The position numbers and the translations under genes are program-made. 61,001 nucleotides of DNA from positions 1-61,001 of the forward strand of contig JAGQWR010000064.1 of NCBI GenBank assembly GCA_020437105.1. The letters are read 5' to 3'. Shown here piece by piece: positions 8,754 to 16,070 of this stretch; the first letter of the stretch is position 1, and the number at the start of each line of letters is the position of its first letter. This DNA comes from Saprospiraceae bacterium (GTDB taxonomy: Bacteria; Bacteroidota; Bacteroidia; Chitinophagales; Saprospiraceae). Below the pieces are notes generated by a model that did not search any database, had not been told where the DNA came from, and saw nothing but the letters and a program-made list of their open reading frames with translations.

Positions 8754-9775
8754 ATAAGTGGAAAATAATTGTACTAACAGACCACCTGAGTCATAATCCG
8801 GCTAATTCTGTTTATGAATTGTGCAACGCGCTTCAGCGGGATGAACGGGTAGGAGAAATTATGATGGCAAGTCGTGGACAGGCAGAAAATGCCCCCTTCT
8901 TTTATCAGTTTTCAGAAGATGCTGTATGGGCAGCCCCGGTAAACGGTACACTTAATTATGAATGGGGACAGCAGGCTTTTGAGTCCGGAAAAGTGCAAAA
9001 GGTAGCCCTTCAATCCTTTGACCTGATCTGGTTGCGACTACCTCGTCCGATCCCAACAGGCTTCTTTGAGTTTTTGGAGGCGCGCTTTAAAAACCAAATT
9101 ATTTTAAATCGGCCTTTAGGTATTCAAAAATCAGGTTCTAAAGAATTTCTCCTGGAAGTTCCTGATCTTTGTCCGCCAATTCGATTGTGTCGAAATCTGG
9201 CCGATATTAAAGACTTCCAGCAGGCGTTCCCGATTGTACTAAAACCACTGGAAGATTACGGTGGCCGCGGAATTCTTCGGGTGGAAAAGGGGCAGGTGTT
9301 GCTGCCTGAGGGGCCGGTTTCTTTGGATGACTATGCCGCACAACTTCAGACACAATTTGACTTAGGCGGTTATCTGGCCATGGAATTTCTTCCCGGGGTT
9401 CGGGAAGGAGATAAACGGGTGGTAGTCGTCAACGGACACGTTATTGGCGGACTCTTGAGAATGCCCGCGGAAGGTTCATGGTTGTGTAATGCTGCACAGG
9501 GGGGCCGGGCAGTTGTTACAAAAGTTGATCCGGAAGAAAGGGATATGGCAGCCAGGTTGCACGAAAAGCTGGGGCCGCTAGGCATTGCAATTTTTGGCAT
9601 GGATACCCTGATGGGAAATGTAGGCAAACGGGTTTTATCGGAAGTAAATGCATTAAGCATTGGAGGGATTCAGCCTTTAGGCGAATTAACAGACATACCC
9701 GCTTCAGATCTGGTGATTAAACATTTTATTGATTTTGCAGAAAGTTTGAAGAAAAATGCAGCAACTGAATTATGA
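8750..9775 (+). CDS. Glutathione-synthetase-like ATP-grasp ligase
   Basis: A 341-residue ATP-grasp enzyme close in layout to GshB. FPIVLKPLEDYGGRGI (residues 160-175) holds the ATP-binding Lys165. MEFLPGVREGDKRVVVVNG (211-229) has the D-K-R motif. MPAEGSW..N...GGRA (238-254) matches the GshB substrate loop, and LSEVNALSIGGI (297-308) contains the metal-binding E-x-N. It should form an amide bond between a carboxylate-containing peptide or amino acid and an amine. No gshA-type gamma-glutamylcysteine ligase is visible nearby, so glutathione itself is not implied. It overlaps the upstream ligase by 4 bases and the downstream deacylase by 20 bases, which is strong evidence for one co-translated unit. 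Confidence 0.8.
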   Translation: MNKWKIIVLTDHLSHNPANSVYELCNALQRDERVGEIMMASRGQAENAPFFYQFSEDAVWAAPVNGTLNYEWGQQAFESGKVQKVALQSFDLIWLRLPRPIPTGFFEFLEARFKNQIILNRPLGIQKSGSKEFLLEVPDLCPPIRLCRNLADIKDFQQAFPIVLKPLEDYGGRGILRVEKGQVLLPEGPVSLDDYAAQLQTQFDLGGYLAMEFLPGVREGDKRVVVVNGHVIGGLLRMPAEGSWLCNAAQGGRAVVTKVDPEERDMAARLHEKLGPLGIAIFGMDTLMGNVGKRVLSEVNALSIGGIQPLGELTDIPASDLVIKHFIDFAESLKKNAATEL

Positions 9776-10754
9776 CACGGTAGAGATTTTGGGGATTTCA
9801 AAATCCATTCCCATTATAGAGCGTCTGGACCTGGATGAAATTCCGGAAGGCACACAGCATCGCCTGTTTTTAAAACTCGTTGATGATAGCCTGGGCCTGC
9901 CGATTATGATCCCCATTATGGTAGCGCGCGGAGTTGAACCCGGACCTGTATTAGCTGTCACAGCAGCCGTGCATGGCAACGAATTGAATGGAATTCCGGT
10001 GATCCATCGCTTGTTTCATGACATTGACCCTAAGTTATTGAAGGGTACAATTATGAGCATTCCAGTGGTCAATGTGCCGGGCTTTTTACTTATGCAGCGA
10101 AAATTTAATGATGATTTTGATTTAAATCATTTGATGCCGGGTAAGCCCAACGGCAATAATAGTGAGGTTTACGCGTATCGGTTTTTGGAAAGAGCGATGG
10201 GAAAAATTGATTACCTGCTCGATTTGCACACTGCCAGTTTTGGCCGGATTAATTCGTATTACGTGCGAGCTAATTATAGTGATCCAACCAGCAAAAAACT
10301 GGCTGAACTTCAAAATGCCCAGATCATCGTAAACAGTCCGGCGCCGGATGGTACCCTGCGTTGGTCCATGCAGGAGCAAGGTACTAAAGCAATAACCCTG
10401 GAAGTTGGAGATCCAAACAGATTTCAGAAAGGGCTGATCCGATCTGGTTTGGAAGGAGTTCACAATACTATCATTCACCTGGGTATGATGGAAGGCGAAA
10501 TTGAACTTCCGGAAGTAGAGCCTGTTCTCTGTTCAGATTCCTTCTGGATGTACACAGATGCCGGAGGCATCCTTCAAGTGTATCCCCAGGTAGCTCAACG
10601 TGTGAAAAAAGGGGAGGAAATTGCCAGCCTTAAGAATATCTTTGGTGATCTGATCCGGAAGTATCAAGCTCCTTCTGATGGTATTGTAATTGGAAAAAGT
10701 GTACACCCCACGGCGCAAACCGGCAGCCGTATTTTACATTTGGGAGTGGAATAA
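9756..10754 (+). CDS. AstE/AspA-type zinc deacylase (succinylglutamate desuccinylase/aspartoacylase family)
   Basis: A 332-residue M14-like zinc hydrolase. The HxxE zinc pair is in AVHGNELNG (His73, Glu76) and the third ligand is the His of LLDLHTASFGR. Further on, LEVGDPNRF is typical of the family, and a C-terminal biotinyl/lipoyl-like beta domain (residues ~255-332) ends the protein. Characterised relatives remove acyl or amino-acid groups from N-acyl amino acids or from poly-glutamate tails. The start codon lies inside the preceding ligase gene (20-base overlap). Placed directly after two ATP-dependent ligases, it probably hydrolyses or trims the product they make, though that is inference. 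Confidence 0.85.
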   Translation: MQQLNYDTVEILGISKSIPIIERLDLDEIPEGTQHRLFLKLVDDSLGLPIMIPIMVARGVEPGPVLAVTAAVHGNELNGIPVIHRLFHDIDPKLLKGTIMSIPVVNVPGFLLMQRKFNDDFDLNHLMPGKPNGNNSEVYAYRFLERAMGKIDYLLDLHTASFGRINSYYVRANYSDPTSKKLAELQNAQIIVNSPAPDGTLRWSMQEQGTKAITLEVGDPNRFQKGLIRSGLEGVHNTIIHLGMMEGEIELPEVEPVLCSDSFWMYTDAGGILQVYPQVAQRVKKGEEIASLKNIFGDLIRKYQAPSDGIVIGKSVHPTAQTGSRILHLGVE

Positions 10755-10777
10755 AGTCGATTGTAAATTATAAAGGA

Positions 10778-11665
10778 ATGACCGAGTTTTTAGCAGATTA
10801 TGAAATAGGGCTCTCTTTTTTTGCGATCCTGATTGGCACCTTTGTTTTTGCTGCGATTGTCAGAAGGCTGTTTGGCGCATTTATAAAAAGATCTACCCGG
10901 ATTATGCAAAATGATCCGACTAATTATCAATTTATTCGCCACTCCATTAGTGCCCTAATATACCTGCTGGGTATTGGGTGGGCTTTTTACATGGTACCTT
11001 CCTTCCGAACTATTTCCAACTCCTTACTAACTGGTGCAGGGATATTGGCAGTGGTGGCAGGTTTTGCCTCTCAGCATGCCTTGAGTAATATCATGAGTGG
11101 TATTTTCATTGTCATCTTTAAACCCTTTCGGGTGAATGACCGGCTCCGCATCCGCAATGAAGTAGCCGGAATTGTAGAGGATATTACCTTAAGACATACG
11201 GTTATCCGGGATTTTGAAAACAAGCGGGTAATTATTCCTAATTCGGTAATCAGCAATGAAATTATTGTCAATTCGGATTATGCTGATGATAAGATTTGCA
11301 AGTTTGTTGAAATCGGGATCAGTTATGACAGTAATGTTAAAAGGGCCAAAGCCATCATGGAAGAGGAGGCTTTAAAACATCCCTTTTTGGTAGATCCCAG
11401 AACGGAAGAGCAAATCCTGGAAGGTGTACCCATTGTTCCTGTTCGGGTGCTTTCGCTTGGCGATTTTTCAGTTAACCTCCGAGCTTGGGTTTGGGCCTCC
11501 AATCAGGCAGAAGCTTTTGTAATAGGATGCGATTTGCTGGAAAGCATCAAAGAGCGCTTTGATGCCGAGGGCATTGAAATTCCTTTCCCATATCGAACAA
11601 TTGTTTACAAAACACCTGCCAACCAAGGAGTACCGGAACCTGATAAAAATCAATCAGAAGACTAA
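10778..11665 (+). CDS. MscS-family mechanosensitive ion channel
   Basis: A 295-residue small-conductance mechanosensitive channel homologue. Hydrophobic segments occur at about residues 9-30, 53-72 and 84-115, the last being the Gly/Ala-rich pore helix (GAGILAVVAGFASQHALSNIMSG). The MscS beta-domain follows (FKPFRVNDRLRI...GIVEDITLRHTVIRDFENKRVIIPNS) and then an alpha/beta C-terminal region. It should sit in the inner membrane and release small solutes under hypo-osmotic tension. It starts 23 bases after the AspA-like gene and so is probably the fourth gene of the operon. This makes the channel a candidate exit or safety valve for whatever the ligases synthesise. Confidence 0.92.
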   Translation: MTEFLADYEIGLSFFAILIGTFVFAAIVRRLFGAFIKRSTRIMQNDPTNYQFIRHSISALIYLLGIGWAFYMVPSFRTISNSLLTGAGILAVVAGFASQHALSNIMSGIFIVIFKPFRVNDRLRIRNEVAGIVEDITLRHTVIRDFENKRVIIPNSVISNEIIVNSDYADDKICKFVEIGISYDSNVKRAKAIMEEEALKHPFLVDPRTEEQILEGVPIVPVRVLSLGDFSVNLRAWVWASNQAEAFVIGCDLLESIKERFDAEGIEIPFPYRTIVYKTPANQGVPEPDKNQSED

Positions 11666-11953
11666 GAATCCTCATCGTCCTGTAAAGACGCCGGCCCTAA
11701 TTTGTGTATGATTAAAAGCGCAAGCCATGATCAGCACAAATGATAAAAGCCAGGAGCCTGTTCCGCAGGAATTTCCATTTCGAAGGTTCGAATTACATGT
11801 CAACCATGACCCGGTTAGTCCTGTTATTCCTATTAGAGGGGAACTTGCAATCCATGCCCGGGTCTTTTGGTGTTTAGGCAATATTTTGCCACAAATGCTC
11901 CAAAGTGTACTACTCATACTCGTTCTAAGATTCTAACAATTAAATCCGGAATA

Positions 11954-12763
11954 ATGAAACGCATAGTATTTCCTACTGACTTTTCTGATACATCCCGAAA
12001 TGCTTTGAAATATGCGATTGCTCTGGCAGCAGATTTAAAAGCAAAGGTCGATATCGTTACCGTTTACCATATTCCTATGATTGACGTCAGCCATACACCT
12101 CCGGAGTTGATCCACCGTATGACAGATGAAAAACGGATAGAAACCGAACGGGAACTCAAAGCACTATACGAGGCCTTTGATTGCCCTCAATTGGGCGATT
12201 GTCATGCCCTTTATGGCGTCTTTACACCTCAGGAAATTACGGATTTCGTGGCCGACAATAAATACGACTTAATCGTCATGGGTACCCGCAGTGAACACGG
12301 ACGACTGGATCGTATGATCGGCAGTGTCACCACGCAAACCATGATGAATGCCACAGTGCCGGTTTTGGCAGTTCCAGCTGATGCCTCTTATAAAAAGATC
12401 GGTCAAATTGCCTATGCTACTGATTTTCGACCGGAGGATGGACCGACAGTTAGCCAACTGATGGAGTTTGCCGGATTTTTTAAAGCAGATATTCACTTTG
12501 TGCATGTAGAAACACATCCGGAAGTGGGTGAAATGGACGGAGTTATAAATGTAGCAGATTACCCCGTGGCTTTTGCTGATTTTTCCATAGTAAACAGCGC
12601 TTCTATACAGGAAGGCCTGGATCGTTTCGTGCAAGACCTGGATGTTGACCTACTCGCCATGTTTATTCCGCGGAGACGACTTTGGGAAAGACTCTTCCAC
12701 ACCAGCCTGACCCGAAAGATGACATACAACTCAACAATTCCATTGCTGGTTTTCCATCAATAA
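11954..12763 (+). CDS. Universal stress protein, tandem USP domains
   Basis: A 269-residue protein with two UspA folds. The first domain starts MKRIVFPTDFSDTSRNALKYA (residues 1-~145) and includes the ATP-binding-like stretch VMGTRSEHGRLDRMIGSVTTQTM. The second (~146-269) is more degenerate and ends FHTSLTRKMTYNSTIPLLVF. The first domain therefore probably binds ATP and the second may not. I chose the ATG at 11954 because the fold begins there; an upstream GTG in frame would add 29 non-homologous residues. About 290 bases separate it from the MscS gene, so it probably has its own promoter. The CBS-pair genes nearby support a shared energy/stress role. Confidence 0.9.
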   Translation: MKRIVFPTDFSDTSRNALKYAIALAADLKAKVDIVTVYHIPMIDVSHTPPELIHRMTDEKRIETERELKALYEAFDCPQLGDCHALYGVFTPQEITDFVADNKYDLIVMGTRSEHGRLDRMIGSVTTQTMMNATVPVLAVPADASYKKIGQIAYATDFRPEDGPTVSQLMEFAGFFKADIHFVHVETHPEVGEMDGVINVADYPVAFADFSIVNSASIQEGLDRFVQDLDVDLLAMFIPRRRLWERLFHTSLTRKMTYNSTIPLLVFHQ

Positions 12764-12790
12764 ACATCATTTTAAGTAAGTCTTAAAAAA

Positions 12791-12830
12791 AGCATCCCGA
12801 ATTTTGGAGAGATCCAAAATTCGGGATGCT
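12791..12830. terminator. Strong bidirectional terminator
   Basis: A perfect 18-bp stem (12791-12808 with 12813-12830) closes on the 4-base loop GAGA. It is preceded by a run of A and followed by a run of T, so it can terminate both the rightward USP gene and the leftward CBS genes that converge here. Confidence 0.93.
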
Positions 12831-12849
12831 TTTTTTAACATGGCTATTT

Positions 12850-13272
12850 TTACTGATAGGCGTAGTTAAGTAAATCAAGTGTAGTCACCATTCCACAGAT
12901 GCTGCCCTCATCTGTTACAACAGGAAGGCAGTGAAAGAGGTTTTCCCGGAAGTAGGATGCTGCAAGTTTTACCGGTTCATTTTGTTTAATCGTGGCAATT
13001 CGATCTTTCATTACCTCGCTGACAAGCAAGGACCTGAATACAGCCTCATTATAAGCTTCCGTTTTCTCCTTTCGGAAAAAAGTAAAGGCACTTTCCAATT
13101 GGTGAAAATCACCTTTGCTAATAATGCCCACAACTTTCCTGTTTTCCACCACCGGGATATGATGAAAATCGTTCTCCTGAAAAATGTCCCGAACTTTTGT
13201 CATCAGGTCATTTGGTCCAACAGAAATCAAATCAATGGTCATCACTTGGCTCACTGGTGTGTTCTTGTCCAT
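12850..13272 (-). CDS. Two-CBS-domain protein
   Basis: A 140-residue stand-alone CBS pair (Bateman module). The first CBS domain covers residues ~1-60 (VSQVMTIDLISVGP ... NDFHHIPVVENRKVVGIISKGDF) and the second ~78-140 (VSEVMKDRIATIKQ ... LFHCLPVVTDEGSICGMVTTLDLL). Such modules bind adenine nucleotides and act as energy sensors, usually on a partner protein. This one has no fused effector and no signal peptide, so it is cytosolic. It is the second gene of a two-gene unit with the paralogue at 13299-13739, 26 bases apart. A third paralogue is at 17610-18065. Confidence 0.92.
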   Translation of the reverse strand: MDKNTPVSQVMTIDLISVGPNDLMTKVRDIFQENDFHHIPVVENRKVVGIISKGDFHQLESAFTFFRKEKTEAYNEAVFRSLLVSEVMKDRIATIKQNEPVKLAASYFRENLFHCLPVVTDEGSICGMVTTLDLLNYAYQ

Positions 13273-13298
13273 AACTTGGTTGATTTGAATTTGTTTAT

Positions 13299-13739
13299 TT
13301 AATTGATCGTCGATTCAATCGGCGATTTAAAGCTATATGCCAGCAGGTCGTGGGTCGTAACCAATCCTACCAATTCCTTACCTTGAATAACAGGTAAGGC
13401 GTGAAACTTGTTTGCGAGGAAAATATCTGCTGCCAATCCAACAGAGTCATCCGGACGGATGCTCAAAGGTTGGGTGGTCATGAAATCCTGTGCCTCCATA
13501 GAGTCGTAGGCCTTCGTTGTCCACGTTGGTCCGGTGGTTTGCTGCGACAGATTGTAACTTATTCGATGAAAATCGACCTGACTAATCATGCCGACTAATA
13601 TCCCGTCTGTATTCGTTACCGGCAAATGATGAAAATCGTGTTTTACGAATATTTCCCGGATGGTTGCAGCCTTCTCATCTGGTCGAACACAAATCAAATT
13701 GATCGACATGATTTCGCTTATTCTTTTATTGGGATCCAT
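13299..13739 (-). CDS. Two-CBS-domain protein
   Basis: A 146-residue CBS pair paralogous to its neighbour. CBS1 reads ISEIMSINLICVRPDEK ... HDFHHLPVTNTDGILVGMISQVDF; CBS2 reads AQDFMTTQPLSIRPDDS ... KFHALPVIQGKELVGLVTTHDLL. The shared FHHLPV/FHALPV signatures show recent duplication. It is the first gene of the leftward CBS pair, and a CRP/FNR-like palindrome lies 52 bases upstream of its start. Adenylate sensing is expected from the family; the partner protein is unknown. Confidence 0.92.
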   Translation of the reverse strand: MDPNKRISEIMSINLICVRPDEKAATIREIFVKHDFHHLPVTNTDGILVGMISQVDFHRISYNLSQQTTGPTWTTKAYDSMEAQDFMTTQPLSIRPDDSVGLAADIFLANKFHALPVIQGKELVGLVTTHDLLAYSFKSPIESTIN

Positions 13740-13790
13740 GGCAATGGTTTTATTTACTACAAGTATAAGGCCATAGATTTTTTTCTCAGA

Positions 13791-13802
13791 TGATAATGAT
13801 CA
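13791..13802. promoter_or_regulatory. CRP/FNR-like box upstream of the CBS-pair operon
   Basis: TGATAATGATCA (flanked A...A) matches the TTGAT-N4-ATCAA palindrome of the CRP/FNR superfamily at nine of ten half-site bases. It is 52 bases upstream of the CBS gene start. A second such box sits upstream of the third CBS paralogue (18144-18155), which raises confidence. The binding protein is not encoded in this window. Confidence 0.4.
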
Positions 13803-13817
13803 ATCCTCTGTATGACT

Positions 13818-14288
13818 TTATTCAGAACTATGCCGGTACCCTGAATGAGGCCGTTTTTTGTGCGAACTTCGATCTTGTGAGCGCTCAAAAATTTTACTTA
13901 ACTTTTTGCTTTGTGTACTGTCGCAAATCGATTGTAGTTTCAGGAAATGAACAACCAGCTTTTTATCCAGCTCCTGCTGAATAGCGCAGGCTTCTTCCGA
14001 AAGTCCGAGAGTGGTTTCCACCGGATTGTCCAGTTGTTTAAACATTTGGTGCCTCAGCTTCCTTAGCTCAGCCATTATGGGCTCTGTTTCGGCAAAAAAG
14101 GAATCCTGAAGGACTTTAAATTTTCGAGCTTGTTCCGGAGAAAGATCCAGCTCCTTTGCCAGTATTTCATTCCTGGGCGGGTGCTTTTTGCTCGTTTTGT
14201 TTTGTAGCCAAAAAGTAGTCAGGGTACCGATGTTTAAAACCACCAGCATTAAAATTAGCCAGCCATTATTTCCTAATAAATTTTTCAT
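13818..14288 (-). CDS. Membrane-anchored Spy/CpxP-like periplasmic protein
   Basis: A 156-residue protein with one N-terminal membrane segment (residues ~9-28, WLILMLVVLNIGTLTTFWL). A helical periplasmic region follows, containing an LTxxQ-like motif (LDLSPEQARKF) characteristic of Spy/CpxP/CnrX metal- and envelope-stress sensors. The tail is basic and His/Ser-rich (HKKRPHSGYRHSS). Its start overlaps the stop of the upstream membrane protein (ATGA), making it the third gene of a sigma/anti-sigma/sensor operon. I infer that it senses envelope or metal stress and feeds into the ECF sigma factor, as CnrX does for CnrH. Confidence 0.72.
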   Translation of the reverse strand: MKNLLGNNGWLILMLVVLNIGTLTTFWLQNKTSKKHPPRNEILAKELDLSPEQARKFKVLQDSFFAETEPIMAELRKLRHQMFKQLDNPVETTLGLSEEACAIQQELDKKLVVHFLKLQSICDSTQSKKLSKIFERSQDRSSHKKRPHSGYRHSSE

Positions 14289-14626
14289 TCGTTGTCCATT
14301 GTATAAGAAACCAAATCCAGGTCATCTTCATAACTCCCAATCGGTTGGAGGAATTCATAATCTTGGGCAAATACATCCGAGAGTGTTTCATTTTCACTTC
14401 CGGTAATACTAAAACTTTGCAGCCAAAAGAGGCCATTAAGGATAATTAAGATGGTGGCCAATGCAAATACCCATTGCACAGTTGTACGCTTTTGGAGTTG
14501 ATCCCGCATCATAGCCTCTCGAACCCGGGTATATAAATAGGGGTTTTCGGCAGGTCGTCGGATATGCTCCAATAGCGCTAGCGTTTGCTCAGCCTCTTGT
14601 TCCGGTGTTCGTTTATTTTTTTCCAT
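14285..14626 (-). CDS. Putative anti-sigma factor, single-pass membrane protein
   Basis: A 113-residue protein with a cytosolic helical N-terminus (residues 1-47), one transmembrane helix (~50-70, VQWVFALATILIILNGLFWL) and a short acidic periplasmic tail. Its size, topology and position 5 bases after an ECF sigma gene fit an anti-sigma factor, as in many Bacteroidota. No zinc-binding HxxxCxxC motif is present, so it is not a ZAS-type anti-sigma. It overlaps the following Spy-like gene by 4 bases. The assignment is contextual. Confidence 0.6.
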   Translation of the reverse strand: MEKNKRTPEQEAEQTLALLEHIRRPAENPYLYTRVREAMMRDQLQKRTTVQWVFALATILIILNGLFWLQSFSITGSENETLSDVFAQDYEFLQPIGSYEDDLDLVSYTMDNE

Positions 14627-14631
14627 GTTGC

Positions 14632-15216
14632 TTAGGCTATATTTCTGTAATACTGTTCGAGTGACTGGCGCAGATTTTTCTTCGCCCGATTTAGGAGTAC
14701 ATCCACAGTACCTCTTTTTAATTGCATGATATCGGCAACTTCTGTTATTTCAAACCCTTCAATTCGGTTTAAAACAAAGGCTGTTTGTTGTTTTTCCGGT
14801 AATAAAGCAATTTTTTCAAATAAGATTTCCCCGCGTTCTTTATCCTCCAGCGCAATGCCCGGGTGGAAAGATTTATCCGAAATCGCCCGGCTTTCAGGAG
14901 CATCCAGTCCCACAAGAGATTGGAAGAAGGCTTTCCTTTTATGGCGTTTTCGATAACGAATAAAGGCCAGGCACTTTCGGGTCGTTATCTGAAATATCCA
15001 GGTGGAAAGAGCTGCATTTCCTTTAAAAGCATGGATTGATCGAAAGACTTCTACGAAAGTATCCTGGCAGAGATCTTCTGCATCCTGCAAATTAGGAACA
15101 AAGCCCAAACAGGTATTCAATACCTTTTGTTGGTATTGGTCTATTAGATATTGGTAAGCCGATTCTTTTTTGGCCAATAAGTCGGCGAGGATTTCCTGTT
15201 CCAGTTTTTTGGTCAT
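14632..15216 (-). CDS. ECF-type RNA polymerase sigma factor
   Basis: A 194-residue sigma-70 family factor. Region 2 covers residues ~20-90, with LCQDTFVEVFRSIHAFKGNAALSTWIFQIT, the -10 recognition and melting region. Region 4 covers ~135-190 (ALLPEKQQTAFVLNRIEGFEITEVADIMQLKRGTVDVLLNRAKKNLR) with the helix-turn-helix for -35 recognition. It heads an operon with a putative anti-sigma and a Spy/CpxP-like membrane protein. A second Spy-like gene is divergent 285 bases away, so the factor may control both directions. Confidence 0.93.
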   Translation of the reverse strand: MTKKLEQEILADLLAKKESAYQYLIDQYQQKVLNTCLGFVPNLQDAEDLCQDTFVEVFRSIHAFKGNAALSTWIFQITTRKCLAFIRYRKRHKRKAFFQSLVGLDAPESRAISDKSFHPGIALEDKERGEILFEKIALLPEKQQTAFVLNRIEGFEITEVADIMQLKRGTVDVLLNRAKKNLRQSLEQYYRNIA

Positions 15217-15318
15217 GTTCCAACTTTAGATGCCCTGGAGGTGCTATTTCTTACACCAGAAAAAATAAAAGGGTGTCGGTGTAAGTTTTTAGTCAACACG
15301 GCATCTAATTTATAGTAA

Positions 15319-15478
15319 GAAGTTGTTTAAAAACACCTCATAGGTTTCCTGAAAAGCTTTTTCACGCCACTTTTTGTTTTTTTATGGCCTGATAGCGCTG
15401 CTATGCGGCTCAAAAAAAGCCTCCACTGGAATGAAAATTCAATTCACTGAACCTCAGCAGGCATTCTAAAACAACTTC
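15319..15478. repeat. Candidate MITE-like element with imperfect terminal inverted repeats
   Basis: GAAGTTGTTT at 15319-15328 is inverted as AAACAACTTC at 15469-15478, with scattered matches extending the arms inward to about 20 bases. The 160-base interior is non-coding and contains the hairpin ATAGC-GCT-GCTAT. It lies in the intergenic region between the divergent sigma-factor and Spy-like genes. I see no clear target-site duplication. Its interior shares a theme (AGC..GC..TATCAG plus an A run) with the element at 27403-27547. Confidence 0.35.
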
Positions 15479-15501
15479 CAAACCAAAAAATTACACGAAA
15501 T

Positions 15502-15909
15502 ATGAAAAAGCAAATGAAATTAATGTCTCTCCTGGTTTTATTCGGATTCATGATGGCTCCGGTTTTTGCACAGGCCCAACATGGTAAAACCGGAAAAGAC
15601 CATTATGGTCCGGAAAAACATCTGGAAAAGATGACTGAAGAACTCCAGTTAACACCTGAACAGGTGGCCGCTATTAAACAGGTTGATTCTGATTTTGAGG
15701 CAGAAACCAAAGCAGTAGCCGAAAAAATGGAAACAGCACATGCCGAGATGCGTGCCCTCCATCAGGCTAAAAGACAGGCTGTTGATCAAATCCTGACTCC
15801 TGAGCAACTAGCTAAACGCAAGGAAATGAAAGAAGCGAAACGACCAAGAGAAGACGGAAAACGTCCGCATCCACGCGGTCCACGCCCGGATTGTCCTGAT
15901 AAAGAGTAA
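15502..15909 (+). CDS. Periplasmic Spy/CpxP-like (LTxxQ) protein
   Basis: A 135-residue exported protein: signal peptide at residues 1-~25 (LMSLLVLFGFMMAPVFAQAQ), then a charged helical hairpin with two LTxxQ motifs (LQLTPEQVAAIKQ and QILTPEQLAKRKE) and a basic Pro-rich tail. Spy-type proteins are cradle-shaped periplasmic chaperones or metal/stress sensors. The gene is divergent from the ECF sigma operon, whose third gene encodes a membrane-bound protein of the same type. This makes it a likely target of that sigma factor. Followed by a good hairpin terminator. Confidence 0.82.
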   Translation: MKKQMKLMSLLVLFGFMMAPVFAQAQHGKTGKDHYGPEKHLEKMTEELQLTPEQVAAIKQVDSDFEAETKAVAEKMETAHAEMRALHQAKRQAVDQILTPEQLAKRKEMKEAKRPREDGKRPHPRGPRPDCPDKE

Positions 15910-15924
15910 ATAAAGATCGTATTG

Positions 15925-15956
15925 AAAAGAGGCTGAACCAAAATTCAGCCTCTTTT
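15925..15956 (+). terminator. Rho-independent terminator after the Spy-like gene
   Basis: A 13-bp perfect stem (AAAAGAGGCTGAA at 15925-15937 pairs with 15944-15956) with a 6-base loop, followed by CTTTTATCC. It lies 16 bases after the Spy-like stop codon. Confidence 0.88.
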
Positions 15957-16070
15957 CTTTTATCCTTATAACAGATAACTTGCATTACAGATTTTTTTTG
16001 GATATTAGGGTAACGTTTCAAAACGCTCCAAAATCTATTTGGAGATATACAGAACTGAAAATTATCTTAA

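Noticed and set aside
8750..9775. Assignment as true glutathione synthetase gshB
   Set aside because: The motifs match the family, but there is no gamma-glutamylcysteine ligase nearby and the partners (second ATP-grasp, AspA-like deacylase) suggest another product.
11727..11936. 69-codon plus-strand and 81-codon minus-strand frames between MscS and the USP gene
   Set aside because: They overlap each other on opposite strands and neither resembles a known protein.
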